DNA of 64,000 nt from assembly GCA_938075305.1 (NCBI GenBank), contig CALJGV010000008.1, forward strand, positions 62,001 through 126,000. Direction: 5' to 3'. The notes below the pieces were generated by a model that searched no databases, was not told the DNA's origin, and worked only from the letters and a program-made list of their open reading frames with translations. Shown here piece by piece: positions 18,142 through 27,064 of this stretch (its first letter is position 1; every line of letters starts with the position of its first letter). Made by a program: the position numbers and the translations under genes. Source of the stretch: an uncultured bacterium (GTDB lineage Bacteria; Planctomycetota; UBA1135; GCA-002686595).

Positions 18142-18159
18142 CCCGCTCTGCTGAGCGGG
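18142..18159 (-). terminator. Short GC hairpin after the anchored protein gene
   Basis: Perfect stem CCCGCTC/GAGCGGG (18142-18148, 18153-18159) with a TGCT tetraloop, 13 bp beyond the stop of the minus-strand gene at 18172 and about 115 bp before the next minus-strand start. There is no U-tract. It may partially terminate or separate expression of the two genes. Confidence 0.45.
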
Positions 18160-18171
18160 TGCGGGTGGTTC

Positions 18172-18726
18172 TCAGCGGTCCTTTGCCGCCTCGTTGAAGG
18201 CGCGGAGCATCTGGAGGGAGCCCTGGGCGCGGATCAGCTCCATCTCGAGCTGGGCGTCCTCGAAGCCCTCCTCTTCAAGGTGACGGTCGAGTTCCTCCAT
18301 CAGCTGGGCGTCAGCGGGCGAGCGCTCATCGGGGTCAGCGGCGGTCGCGCCGGCGAGCGCGAAGCGGCGTTCCCTCTCCTTGAGGGCCTCGAGGCCTGCG
18401 AGCGACAGGTCCGAGAGCGCAGCGGCGCCCGCTGCGGGGGCCGGGTGCGCTGCGGACCGGTCACTGGCCGCGCCGGGATCCTGGCGGACGGGCGAGAGAA
18501 GGGGCTCGCTCGAGTTGGCCCCGGGAAGGGGCGCGAGCGACGCGGTCTCCTCTGCATGCCCCGGACCCCGAGTGTCCTGGCGGTCGACGGACCTCTGGGA
18601 ATCGGAGAGCTCCGAGATGATGAGGCCGAGCAGTAGGAGAGCGCTTCCCGCGAGCAGGGAGGCGGAGAGGACCCTCTGGCGGCCGTGGGACTCGGTCGGT
18701 GAACGTTCGTCCGGTCTTTCAGTCAT
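18172..18726 (-). CDS. Membrane-anchored protein of unknown function
   Basis: 184 residues. A charged 20-residue cytoplasmic tail precedes one hydrophobic helix (SASLLAGSALLLLGLIISEL, about residues 21-40). Then comes a low-complexity Pro/Ala/Ser linker (about 45-110) and a C-terminal charged helix pair (LMEELDRHLEEEGFEDAQ...MELIRAQ). Type II single-pass topology is predicted, with the helices outside. No family recognised. It is the first gene of the minus-strand exported set ending at 14426. Its 5' region holds a perfect palindrome about 80 bp upstream, the best candidate operator in the window. Confidence 0.78.
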   Translation of the reverse strand: MTERPDERSPTESHGRQRVLSASLLAGSALLLLGLIISELSDSQRSVDRQDTRGPGHAEETASLAPLPGANSSEPLLSPVRQDPGAASDRSAAHPAPAAGAAALSDLSLAGLEALKERERRFALAGATAADPDERSPADAQLMEELDRHLEEEGFEDAQLEMELIRAQGSLQMLRAFNEAAKDR

Positions 18727-19156
18727 GGTGGTGGTGTTGTCCTTGGCGCCGCTTGAACGGCGGGTGTGAGTCGGCGATTAAAGGTGGGGTCGTCCGGGCG
18801 CGGGTAGTAACCCGTTACTACGTCGGCAAGTTGAGAACGGGACGGGTGCGGCGGCGCTGCCGTCGATCTCGCGGCCCGTCTCCGGTCCCCTTTCAGCGAC
18901 GCGGCTCAGCCTCGTTCTCGTCTCGACCGCACGGTGAGAACGCGAGGAAATCGAAGGCGTCCGGGGGCCCACGGGAAAACAGCATCGGCCCTAGGGGCGA
19001 CCGTGTTTCAGCTTGGGTGCTCCGTCCTTCGCAGCTCGCGTCGGAGCCTCGCTTCGACGGTTTGAGCACCGTGGAAGTGGCCGCCAGCCGGCGCGGCGGC
19101 GGGAGGCCCGCACCCGGGTTCCCAAGTCCGCGGATCTTCGAGTAGGGTGCGACAGC
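18727..19156. other. 430-bp divergent intergenic region
   Basis: Apart from the palindrome at 18804-18821 I see no coding frame with a credible start, no tRNA and no repeats. It must hold the promoters for the minus-strand exported gene set and the plus-strand Gfo/Idh/MocA gene; no convincing hexamer pair stands out. Confidence 0.6.
18804..18821. promoter_or_regulatory. Perfect 18-bp palindrome, possible operator
   Basis: GTAGTAAC (18804-18811) and GTTACTAC (18814-18821) are separated by CC. It is AT-richer than its surroundings and lies 78 bp upstream of the start at 18726 (minus) in a divergent region. Size and symmetry fit a dimeric helix-turn-helix repressor or activator site. No regulator is encoded nearby. 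Confidence 0.45.
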
Positions 19157-20419
19157 ATGTACGCAAGCCCTCTGCTGATGGACCGTCGAACCCTGCTCGC
19201 GGCGGGCGCCTCACTCGCCGCGGCCCCCCTGGCGAGTGGTCTGGCCGCGCCTCCCATGGAACCCGTTCGCGTCGGCGTGATCGGAATCGGGATTCGCGGC
19301 CGGAACCTGATGAACCGAACCCTCATCGGGAAGGAGGGCGTCCTCGTCACCGCCGTTTGCGACGTTGATCTCAACCGGCGCCTCGATGCGAAGCGCCGAG
19401 TGGACGAGGTGCACGGGCTCGACTGCGTGGCCACCGACCGCCACGAGGAGGTGCTCTCTAGGGACGACGTGGATGCGGTCCTGATCGCGACGCCCGACCA
19501 CTGGCACACGCACCAGATCATCGACGCCTGCGTGGCGGGCAAGGACGTCTACTGCGAGAAGCCCCTAACCCTCACCCTCCGGGAGTCACAGGTCGTCATC
19601 GCGGCCGCGCGCAAGCACGGGGTCGTCTTCCAGACCGGGAGCCAGCAGCGGACGGAGTTCGGCCAGCGCTTCGTGCGCGCCGCGGAGGCCGTGCGCGCAG
19701 GGCGGATCGGCAAGGTCATGACCGTGCACGTCGGGGTGGGGGACTCCCCGGTCTGGTGCGATCTCCCGGGCGAGGCACCCGAGCCCGGCCTCGACTGGGA
19801 CCGCTGGCTCGGGCCCGCGCCCGAGCGCGCCTACAACGAGATCCTCAGCCCCCGTGGAGTCCACGGCCACTACCCCCAGTGGCGCTCCTACCGGGAGTAC
19901 GCGGGCGGCGGGCTCGCGGACATGGGGGCGCACCACTTTGACATCGCCCAGTGGGCCCTCGGCATGGATCGCTCGGGCCCTGTACGGGTCGTGCCCCCGT
20001 CGGACCCTACCGCCATGCGCGGCGCCACGCTCGTCTACGGGGACGGCGTCCGGCTTGTCCACGGCGGCCCGAGCGGCGCCACGTTCATCGGGGAGAAGGG
20101 CGTGATCGCCGTGGACCGGGGGCGCATCTCGAGCGTGCCCGACGGCGTCCTCGAGTGGGAGGCCGAGGGCGATGAGCGCCTCCCCAGGCACGACGGGCAC
20201 GTCGCGGACTGGCTCCAGTGCATCCGCGATCGGAGCACCCCTGTCTGCGACGTGGAGGTGGGCGCGCGCAGCGCTGCGATCTGCCACCTGATGAACATCG
20301 CCTATTGGCACCGTAAGGAACTCACCTGGGATCCCGAGGCCTGGCGCTTCGAGGAGGAGGGGGCGAACGCCTGGGTCGACTACACCCGCCGGAAGGGCTA
20401 CGGCCTACCGGCCTACTGA
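19157..20419 (+). CDS. Gfo/Idh/MocA family oxidoreductase with Tat-type signal
   Basis: 420 residues from the ATG at 19157; an ATG at 19178 would give MDRRTLLAAGASLAAAP, a classical twin-arginine signal, and may be the true start. The NAD(P)-binding fold begins VRVGVIGIGIRGRN. The EKP motif (YCEKPLTLTL) carries the family's conserved Lys. C-terminal signature: GGGLADMGAHHFDIAQWALG with the His pair near the substrate. Tat-exported members abound in planctomycetes and act on sugars or sugar derivatives in the periplasm; the substrate is unknown. It stands alone, convergent with a glycosyltransferase gene. Confidence 0.92.
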   Translation: MYASPLLMDRRTLLAAGASLAAAPLASGLAAPPMEPVRVGVIGIGIRGRNLMNRTLIGKEGVLVTAVCDVDLNRRLDAKRRVDEVHGLDCVATDRHEEVLSRDDVDAVLIATPDHWHTHQIIDACVAGKDVYCEKPLTLTLRESQVVIAAARKHGVVFQTGSQQRTEFGQRFVRAAEAVRAGRIGKVMTVHVGVGDSPVWCDLPGEAPEPGLDWDRWLGPAPERAYNEILSPRGVHGHYPQWRSYREYAGGGLADMGAHHFDIAQWALGMDRSGPVRVVPPSDPTAMRGATLVYGDGVRLVHGGPSGATFIGEKGVIAVDRGRISSVPDGVLEWEAEGDERLPRHDGHVADWLQCIRDRSTPVCDVEVGARSAAICHLMNIAYWHRKELTWDPEAWRFEEEGANAWVDYTRRKGYGLPAY

Positions 20420-20442
20420 GCGCACCCGCGCGGGCGTCGAGA

Positions 20443-21549
20443 TCAGGCGGAGAGCCCCTCGATCACCCGGTCGAGGTCGCGGCTCGCCGGGTCCGCGTCG
20501 AAGGACAGGATGGCCTCCCTGGCCGCGCTGCGCATGGGGGCCTCACGCAGGAGTCGGGGGGCGCGTGCCAGGGCCACGAGGCGGTCTGGTAGGTCAGAGA
20601 GCTCCAGGTAGGTGCCGGTCCCAGCCTCGAGGGCGCTGTAGCTCGCGAGCAGCGCCGGATAGTTGAGGCGACCGGGGGCGAGCGGTGAGCAGCCTGCGGC
20701 CATGGCCTCGGCGAACGCGACGCCGAAGAACTCGTGGCGGGCGGTGGAGGCGACGAGGTCGCAGTGGCCGAGGACCTCGAGGTACCGGGCCCGGTCGTCG
20801 ATGTGCTCGGAGTTCCTCAGCCAGGGGGCGAGGCGAGCCAGTGCCTCGGTGATCTTGGGGCCCGCCTTCCGTGGGTGCCCGCCCAAGAGCTCGACCTCGA
20901 AGGTTGCTCCCCTCGAGGCGGCGTGGACCACAGCGTCGGCGAAGGCCACCGGGTCCTTGTCCGGTTCGAGGCGGTGGGGGAACGCGATCCGGAGCGGCCC
21001 CTCCCCGCCGGGCCCGACGGGGATCCCCGAGAGCTCCGGCATGGGGGGCACGACCTCGGCAGCGTCGAGGACGTTCGAGAGCGCCGCCCTGGGCGTCGGG
21101 CGGGGGAGGCGCCGGAGGACCTCGTCTGCCGCTCCGCGAAACTCGTCGAGGTGGAAGCGCGAGTTGAAGACCACCCGGTCCGCGCGAATGGCGCTGAGGA
21201 TGTTGCTGAACCCATGGGTCAGGTCACGCTCGGACTGGCCCCCGGGGTAGGTCAGCTGGGTCTCATGGAAGTACATGAGCGACGGGCGGCAAGCCCAGCT
21301 CGGCGGGAGGAAGCCGTAGAGCCGCGGGAGGTCCACGTACCCGCTGCACGCGATCACATCCGGCGGCGCCGCGGCGTCCACCTCCCGGGCGAGCTCCCAG
21401 GCGCTGGACTCCTGCCGCCACTTCCAGTGGCGCGGCGCGAGCGCGTGGATGGCCAGACGGTGTCGGGTGCGGGCTCCCCAGGCCTCGAGGAAGGCGCGGT
21501 GGCTGCCCCCGAACCAGGGTTCAAAGAACGCGATCGAGAGGGAGGACAC
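20443..21549 (-). CDS. tRNA-queuosine alpha-mannosyltransferase-like glycosyltransferase (DUF3524/GTDC1 family)
   Basis: 368 residues, GTG start at 21549. The N-terminal half matches the DUF3524 domain of human GTDC1 (QTMAN): FFEPWFGGSHRAFLEAW, a HWKWRQESSAW element, LMYFHETQLTYPG, and ADRVVFNSRFHLDEF. The C-terminal half is a GT-B glycosyltransferase group 1 domain: ARHEFFGVAFAEAMAAGC is the usual acidic EX7E-like region. In animals this family mannosylates queuosine-34 of tRNA-Asp. The bacterial homologue may do the same or glycosylate another target. No queuosine biosynthesis gene lies nearby. Family call is strong; substrate is inferred. Confidence 0.88.
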   Translation of the reverse strand: MSSLSIAFFEPWFGGSHRAFLEAWGARTRHRLAIHALAPRHWKWRQESSAWELAREVDAAAPPDVIACSGYVDLPRLYGFLPPSWACRPSLMYFHETQLTYPGGQSERDLTHGFSNILSAIRADRVVFNSRFHLDEFRGAADEVLRRLPRPTPRAALSNVLDAAEVVPPMPELSGIPVGPGGEGPLRIAFPHRLEPDKDPVAFADAVVHAASRGATFEVELLGGHPRKAGPKITEALARLAPWLRNSEHIDDRARYLEVLGHCDLVASTARHEFFGVAFAEAMAAGCSPLAPGRLNYPALLASYSALEAGTGTYLELSDLPDRLVALARAPRLLREAPMRSAAREAILSFDADPASRDLDRVIEGLSA

Positions 21550-21673
21550 CGCCCGATCCTAGCCGCCGAGCGCCGGCAGATCGGCCCATGGGATCGGCTT
21601 CCGGGGATCTGGCTTGTCGCCTCCAAGGGCGCCGCCGATCATGGGGGCTCGCAACCGCCAACGCCCGGAGAAC

Positions 21674-22132
21674 ATGGACAAGCAAGCCGTCATCGCCACC
21701 CTCAACAAGATCCTCGAGATGGAGCTCGCGGGGGTCGTCCGATACACCCACTACTCGCTGATGGTGTACGGGCCCTACCGTATGCCCATCGTGGATTGGC
21801 TGAGGGCCCAGGCCACCGAGTCCTTGCTGCACGCCCAGCAGGCCGGTGAGATGATCACCCAGCTCGGTGAGCACCCGAGCCTCGCCATCGGCCCGCTGCT
21901 CGAGACACACGACCACGACATCGAGGCCATCCTGAAGGAGTCCCTCGAGCACGAGCGCACGACCCTGGGCTTCTACAACGAGCTCCGCAAGCAGGTGGAG
22001 GGGCACTCGGTGATGCTCGAGGAGTACGCGCGCCAGATGCTCGCCACCGAGGAGCAGCACCTCGGCGAGGTCGACCGCATGCTCCGGCGCCCGGGCGACG
22101 TCGCCTCCGCGGCCGTCGGGCTGATGGGCTGA
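21674..22132 (+). CDS. Bacterioferritin / ferritin-like protein
   Basis: 152 residues from the ATG at 21674, with GGAG 5 nt upstream. Four-helix-bundle ferritin-like protein: helix A ILEMELAGVVRYTHYSL (Glu15/Glu17), helix B TESLLHAQQAGEM (His53), helix C KESLEHERTTL, helix D ATEEQHLGEVDRML (Glu126, His129). The helix D ExxH is intact, but the Glu expected three residues before the helix B His is Ser50, with Glu49 one further away. The di-iron site may therefore be modified. It probably stores iron or protects against peroxide. It is followed 10 bp later by an HD phosphohydrolase. Confidence 0.88.
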   Translation: MDKQAVIATLNKILEMELAGVVRYTHYSLMVYGPYRMPIVDWLRAQATESLLHAQQAGEMITQLGEHPSLAIGPLLETHDHDIEAILKESLEHERTTLGFYNELRKQVEGHSVMLEEYARQMLATEEQHLGEVDRMLRRPGDVASAAVGLMG

Positions 22133-22142
22133 GGGGCGAGAG

Positions 22143-23525
22143 ATGGCCGCTCGCAAGCGCTTCAGCGTCATGCGGGATCCGGTGCACGGGGACGTGTACC
22201 TGACCCATGAGGAACTCCGCGTGCTCGACACGCCGGAGATGCAGCGCATGCGCGGCATCAAGCAGCTGGGGCCGGCGTACCTGGTCTTCCCCGGCTCGCT
22301 CCACACCCGCTTCGATCACTCGATCGGCACGGTGCACGTGGCGCAGAAGATGATCGACGCGATCAACCTCTCGTTCCAGCTGGACCCCGCCCGCGGGATC
22401 GCCATTGGGGAGGAGGAGGCCCGCGTCATCCGGATGGCAGGGCTGCTCCACGACGTGACCCACATTCCGTTCGGGCACAACATCGAGGACCAGGACGCGC
22501 TCTTCGAGCGCCACGACTCGGCGTATCGCTACGAGCGGATGTTCTCTCGTGACACGCCCATCGGGCGGGCGTTGGAGGAGATGGGGCTTCGAGAGGAGGT
22601 CTTCAGCGTCCTGACCAAGCCCGGGACGCCCGGGCGCCGCGACGTCCCCCCGTACTGGAGCCAGGTGCTCTCCGGGACCATCGCCGCGGACATCCTCGAC
22701 TACCTCGCACGAGACGCGTACTTCACGGGGCTCCGGCTCCAGGTGGACGAGAGGGTCCACAGCTACTTCAAGATCGATCGCTCCACCGGGAACCTCTACA
22801 TCGACCTCGCCAAGCACGACCTGCTGCGCGAGGACATCCTGAGCGAGATCGTTCGGATGCTGGAGGCGCGGTACTTCTTCAGCGAGCGGGTCTACTACCA
22901 CCACGCCAAGGTCGCCGCCGGCGCGCTCGTCGCCCGGGCCATCGACCTCCTCGTCCGTGAAGGGGCGCTCGGAGAGGCGGACCTCTACGGAACCACGGAC
23001 AGCTCGATCCTCGAGGTTCTCCTGCGCGCCTCGGGGAAGTGTCAGCCCGCGACCCAGGCCACCGTCCGCGACCTCGTGGAGCGCTTCCAGGAGCGCCGCC
23101 TCTTCAAGCGGGCCTGCGTGTTCCCGGCCTACGAGAACGCCGAGGTCCAGGCGGATCTGGTGGACCGCTTCTTCGCCGCTGGCGGGGGAGAGGCCCGGGC
23201 CCTGGTGGAGGGGCGCATCGAGGAGACGGTGCGGTTCGCCACGGGTCGTGACATCAAGGTCATCGTCTACTGCCCGGCCCGCGAGATGCAGCTCAAGGAG
23301 GCCCGCATCCACGTGCGCTGGCCCGGCGTGGAAGGCGTGCGGCCGCTCTCCGACTTCGCCGACAGGGTCCCTCGCCTCGGCGACCTCGAGCGGTCCTACC
23401 GGGATCTGTGGAAGTTCTATGTCCTCTGCGACGACCCGGACCGTGACGTGCTCCGGAAGGTCCAGGAGGTCGCCGCTGCGGAGTTCCCCGGGGCGCGGAA
23501 CGTGTACTCGATCGCGCCCGCTTGA
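22143..23525 (+). CDS. HD-domain phosphohydrolase (SAMHD1/dGTPase-like)
   Basis: 460 residues. The HD superfamily metal residues are visible: His59 in LHTRFDHSIGTVHV, His103-Asp104 in MAGLLHDVTHIPFGH, and the distal Asp in IAADILDYLARDAYFTGL (Asp183 or Asp186). The start RDPVHGDVYLTHEE and this order are shared by SAMHD1 and its bacterial relatives that hydrolyse dNTPs to deoxynucleoside and triphosphate. Sequence cannot tell dNTPase from another nucleotide phosphohydrolase. It lies 10 bp after the ferritin-like gene on the same strand, so they are probably co-transcribed, which is an odd pairing. Convergent with the aminotransferase. Confidence 0.92.
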   Translation: MAARKRFSVMRDPVHGDVYLTHEELRVLDTPEMQRMRGIKQLGPAYLVFPGSLHTRFDHSIGTVHVAQKMIDAINLSFQLDPARGIAIGEEEARVIRMAGLLHDVTHIPFGHNIEDQDALFERHDSAYRYERMFSRDTPIGRALEEMGLREEVFSVLTKPGTPGRRDVPPYWSQVLSGTIAADILDYLARDAYFTGLRLQVDERVHSYFKIDRSTGNLYIDLAKHDLLREDILSEIVRMLEARYFFSERVYYHHAKVAAGALVARAIDLLVREGALGEADLYGTTDSSILEVLLRASGKCQPATQATVRDLVERFQERRLFKRACVFPAYENAEVQADLVDRFFAAGGGEARALVEGRIEETVRFATGRDIKVIVYCPAREMQLKEARIHVRWPGVEGVRPLSDFADRVPRLGDLERSYRDLWKFYVLCDDPDRDVLRKVQEVAAAEFPGARNVYSIAPA

Positions 23526-23547
23526 CGCCACGGCGTCGGCCGCGGGT

Positions 23548-24717
23548 TCAGGGGCGGCTCGCGAGGAAGCGCTCGAGTCTGGCGAGGGCTTCCACCAGCT
23601 GCTCCTTGCCGAGCGCATAGGAGAGGCGGATGTGGCGCGGGGCCCCGAAGGCGTCGCCGGGGACGGTGGCGAGGGCCTCGGCCTCGAGGAGGTCGGCGCA
23701 GAAGCCCGCGCTGCCGCGCTCGTCGAAGCGGCCGGAGAGGTCCGGGAAGGCATAGAAGGCCCCCTTCGGCTGCGGGGCCTTGAGGCCGAGGCGCTCGAGC
23801 CCCTCCACGATGATCCGGCGCCGCTGGTCGAAGGTGGCGATCATCCCCTCGACCTCCTCCGGCTCCTCGTTGAGGCAGGCCTCGAAGGCGCGCTGGGAGA
23901 TGTAGTTCGGGCAGCCGGAGACCTGGCTCTGCAGGTTCCCGACCGTGCGGGCGAGGTCGGGGCTCGCCGCGAGGTAGCCCATGCGGTAGCCCGTCATGGC
24001 GAAGACCTTGCTGGCCCCATCCACCAGGATGGTGCGGGCCCTCATGGCCTCGGAGACCGAGGCGGGGGAGACATGCTCCGCCCCGTCGAACACGAGCCGA
24101 CCGTAGATCTCGTCTGAGATCATCCACAGGTCGTGCTCCACGCAGATGGCGGCCAGCTCCTCCACCTCCTGGCGGCTCCAAACGTACCCCGAGGGGTTGC
24201 TCGGGGAGTTGAACATGATCCCCTTGGTCGCGCCGCTGATCGCAGCGCGGAGAGCCTCGAGGTCGGGCGCGCAGGTGCCGTCCGGACGGGGCTCCACCTG
24301 GACGGGGACGCCGCCGGCGAGCTTGACCTGGGAGCTGTAGCTGCTCCAGGCCGGGTTGAGCAGCAGGACCTCATCGCCAGGGTCCACCAGGGCGAGCAGG
24401 GCGTGGCTCAGGGCGTGCTTGGCGCTGTGGCAGATGACGACGTTCTCAGCCTCATAGGGGACCCCACGGGACTCCTGCAGGTGCCTGGCCACGGTCTGCC
24501 GCAGGGAGTTCAGTCCGGCGGCCGGGGTGTACTTCACCGCGCCGCTCTCCACGGCAGCGATGGCCGCCTCGCGGGCGAGTCGGGGGGCGTCGAAGTCGGG
24601 CTCACCGACGGCCATGTTGATCACGTCCCGGCCCGCGGCGGCCATTTCCTTGGCGGCGGCGGCGAGGGCGAGGGTGACCGAGCCCTTGAGGCTCGAGACG
24701 CGCTGACTCAGTTCCAT
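23548..24717 (-). CDS. PLP-dependent aminotransferase (aspartate aminotransferase family, class I/II)
   Basis: 389 residues, normal length. N-terminal INMAVGEPDFDAP, the SPSNPSGYVW motif, DEIYGRLVFDG (Asp for the PLP pyridine nitrogen), the PLP-Lys in VDGASKVFAMTGYRMGYL, and the C-terminal Arg in HIRLSYALGKEQL are all present. It belongs to the Ib subgroup, which uses aspartate, prephenate or similar donors with 2-oxoglutarate. The specific substrate is not readable. It is monocistronic, divergent from the 684-residue membrane protein and convergent with the HD protein. Confidence 0.92.
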   Translation of the reverse strand: MELSQRVSSLKGSVTLALAAAAKEMAAAGRDVINMAVGEPDFDAPRLAREAAIAAVESGAVKYTPAAGLNSLRQTVARHLQESRGVPYEAENVVICHSAKHALSHALLALVDPGDEVLLLNPAWSSYSSQVKLAGGVPVQVEPRPDGTCAPDLEALRAAISGATKGIMFNSPSNPSGYVWSRQEVEELAAICVEHDLWMISDEIYGRLVFDGAEHVSPASVSEAMRARTILVDGASKVFAMTGYRMGYLAASPDLARTVGNLQSQVSGCPNYISQRAFEACLNEEPEEVEGMIATFDQRRRIIVEGLERLGLKAPQPKGAFYAFPDLSGRFDERGSAGFCADLLEAEALATVPGDAFGAPRHIRLSYALGKEQLVEALARLERFLASRP

Positions 24718-24871
24718 GGGGGTCCTGCGGGGGAGAGACCCAGATGGTGCCCATCGGGGCGCCCTTCCGGCACGATTCTCGACCTGAAATCGGGGAAGCC
24801 CGGGCGCGCCCGGTCGTAGATTCTCCGTCTACGCCCCGCCCGGGCCTCTCCCCAGGTAGACCGCCCCGAAC

Positions 24872-26926
24872 ATGACCCTCAAGAAGCGCCTCCTCAAGCT
24901 GGGCTGCATCAGCCTGCTGCTCCTCTCGTTCGTCGGCTACTTCGCCTTCTCCACCTTCGTCTTCTCGCCCCTGGAGGGGCGGTTCAATGCGGACGTGGCC
25001 GGGCTGATTCCCCGTGACGTGGACCTTTACGTGGCGCGGGCCGAGCTCCGGAGCTCGTTTGCGCGGTTCCCCGACCTCGAGGTGATGGAGGAGCTGGAGA
25101 ACAACGAGGGCTTCCAGGAGCTGATGGGCTCGCCCGCCTGGGCCGAGTTCGCCCGGGAGCAGCGGGTCGAGCAGGTCCTCGCGGATGTCCGGACCCAGCT
25201 CGCCCAGCTCCCGGCGGGGCTGGACCTGTTCGACATCGTCGGGGGCGAGGACCTGGCGGTCGCCGCCAACTTCACCGGGAGGTCCTTCGAGGACGCCGAG
25301 TGGGCCGCCTACGCGCGCCTGTCCCTCTGGGGGCGCGGCGCCGTCTCCGCCCTGGACTACCCCGGTCTCCTCGGGCTCGAGGCCCAGGGCGTCACCGTGG
25401 AGGGCGAGGGCGCGGTGAAGACGATCAAGTCGGCTCAGCTCGCCCGCCCGATTCACGTGACGCGGATCCGTGACGTGGCGATCCTCGGGACGTCCCGCGA
25501 GCTCGTGGACCGGTCGATCGTGCTCGAGGCCACCGGCTCCAAGGACTCCCTGCTCCTCGCCGCCCCGTACAACGACTCGATCCTCTCGGTAGACCGCGAC
25601 GAGAAGCAGCGCGACTTCGAGCTCCAGGTGGACGTGAGGGAGCTGCGTGATTCCTACGGGTGGACGGAGGGGCTGCTCCAGCAGAACGACGAGCGCTTCA
25701 CCCCGGCCTTCCTCGCGCGCCTGCTCCCGCTGGACGCGATCCGGCGGGTCCTCGGGGTGGTGGACTTCGATCAAGGCGTCGACATCGACCTCAGCGGGGA
25801 CTTCTCTTCGGAGCTCATGACCGCCTCCCAGGAGCGGATCTATCGCTTCAAGGGCTTCGACCACGACGAGATCCTCGAGGTCGCCCGGTTCGCGCCGGAT
25901 GACAGCTCGCTCTTCGTCTACGTCCGGGGCCCGATCGCGACCATCTTCCAGATGGTGGTCGACTCCCTCGAGCCGGCCGCGCGCCGCAACCTTGAGGGGG
26001 CCCTGAAGCAGATCGGCATCAACAGCATCGGGGACCTGATCGGGATCCTCGACGACTCCCTCGTGGACCGGGTGGCCTTCATCGCGAGGCCCAACGACTG
26101 GGACTACGAGAGTGACATGGAGGTCGACCCCGCCACCGGGGAGCGGGTGTACACGGGGCCCCCGAACGACGGTGCGCCGGTCTTCGCGTGGGCGGCGATG
26201 GCGTGGGTCTCCGACCAGCAGAAGATCGAGGACCTCCGCGAGCGCATCGCGCTCGCTGGCCCGAGAATCGGGATCCAGGGGCGCAACCCGGGCCAGTCGG
26301 GGTACTTCAAGAAGCCCATCGGCGGTGGCCTGTTCGTGCGCGAGTTCTGGTCTCAACTCATCCCGGGCACCGGGCACATCGCCTCGCTGATCTACGGGGA
26401 GAACCTGCTCATCTCCAACCGCTACGCCCTGATCGATGCGCTGGTCAAGAACCGCAACGGGCGGTCCTCGGACGTGCCGCGCCTCTCCAACAGCCGGAGC
26501 TTCCAGGTGGCGCTTTTGGATTCGCTCTCCAGCGCCAACGTCCTCGCTTGGCTGAACCCCGCCTCGGGGAGCGAGCTGCTCAGGGACCAGGCGCGTCTGG
26601 ACGCCAAGAACCGCATCACCCGGTCCATCGACTACGCGACGAAGCGGCGTGAGGTGGAGCGGGACGTACTCGCCAAGGCATTTGGAGGCCGGGCTCGAAC
26701 CCAGCTCACCGCGGACGACATACGGCGACTCGACGCCATCGTGGATCAGCAACTGATCGCCTTCACCGACGAGGTGATCAGCTCGAACATGCCGCGAGAG
26801 CTCGAGGAAGCGCAGCGCTTGAAGACCTACCTGGACTCGGTGGCCTCGGTGCTGACCATGGTCCGCCTGTCCCCCAAGGACTTCGAGCTCTCCCTGCGAG
26901 CTGACGTTCCCCTCGCGGGGGAGTGA
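24872..26926 (+). CDS. Large membrane-anchored protein of unknown function
   Basis: 684 residues. A basic start (MTLKKRLLKLG) and one hydrophobic helix (CISLLLLSFVGYFAFSTFVF) anchor it; the rest is predicted periplasmic. The body begins LIPRDVDLYVARAELRSSF, reminiscent of the DUF3352-like organisation (proteins that open with a phrase about 'P.D...yv' then alternating strands), followed by LAVAANFTGRSF and later VAILGTSRELVDRS and LLISNRYALIDALV repeats, suggesting two related beta/alpha halves. No catalytic motif. The C-terminus (about 560-660) is helical and charged. Monocistronic; a tRNA-Leu lies downstream on the other strand. Confidence 0.82.
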   Translation: MTLKKRLLKLGCISLLLLSFVGYFAFSTFVFSPLEGRFNADVAGLIPRDVDLYVARAELRSSFARFPDLEVMEELENNEGFQELMGSPAWAEFAREQRVEQVLADVRTQLAQLPAGLDLFDIVGGEDLAVAANFTGRSFEDAEWAAYARLSLWGRGAVSALDYPGLLGLEAQGVTVEGEGAVKTIKSAQLARPIHVTRIRDVAILGTSRELVDRSIVLEATGSKDSLLLAAPYNDSILSVDRDEKQRDFELQVDVRELRDSYGWTEGLLQQNDERFTPAFLARLLPLDAIRRVLGVVDFDQGVDIDLSGDFSSELMTASQERIYRFKGFDHDEILEVARFAPDDSSLFVYVRGPIATIFQMVVDSLEPAARRNLEGALKQIGINSIGDLIGILDDSLVDRVAFIARPNDWDYESDMEVDPATGERVYTGPPNDGAPVFAWAAMAWVSDQQKIEDLRERIALAGPRIGIQGRNPGQSGYFKKPIGGGLFVREFWSQLIPGTGHIASLIYGENLLISNRYALIDALVKNRNGRSSDVPRLSNSRSFQVALLDSLSSANVLAWLNPASGSELLRDQARLDAKNRITRSIDYATKRREVERDVLAKAFGGRARTQLTADDIRRLDAIVDQQLIAFTDEVISSNMPRELEEAQRLKTYLDSVASVLTMVRLSPKDFELSLRADVPLAGE

Positions 26927-27064
26927 CCCGCGGCGCGGCGACGCACGGGGACCCTTCGGCCAAGGCGAAGCGTTACCCCGACCGGACTCAGCGGACGAAA
27001 GGCCACCTGTCGCCCCACGTGCGGACCGAGCCGCTCGGGCCGTACGTGCTGCACGGTTCGACGA

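Noticed and set aside
14986-18636. 1216-codon open frame on the plus strand opposite the repeat protein
   Set aside because: Its composition (Arg, Gly, Asp, Val-rich, no motifs) is that of an antisense shadow in GC-rich DNA; the minus strand has a signal peptide and recurring Ig-like strands.
21855-23753. 632-codon minus-strand frame
   Set aside because: Overlaps the ferritin-like and HD genes, whose metal motifs are intact on the plus strand.
24602-26752. 716-codon minus-strand frame
   Set aside because: Shadow of the membrane-anchored protein at 24872-26926; no credible start or motif.
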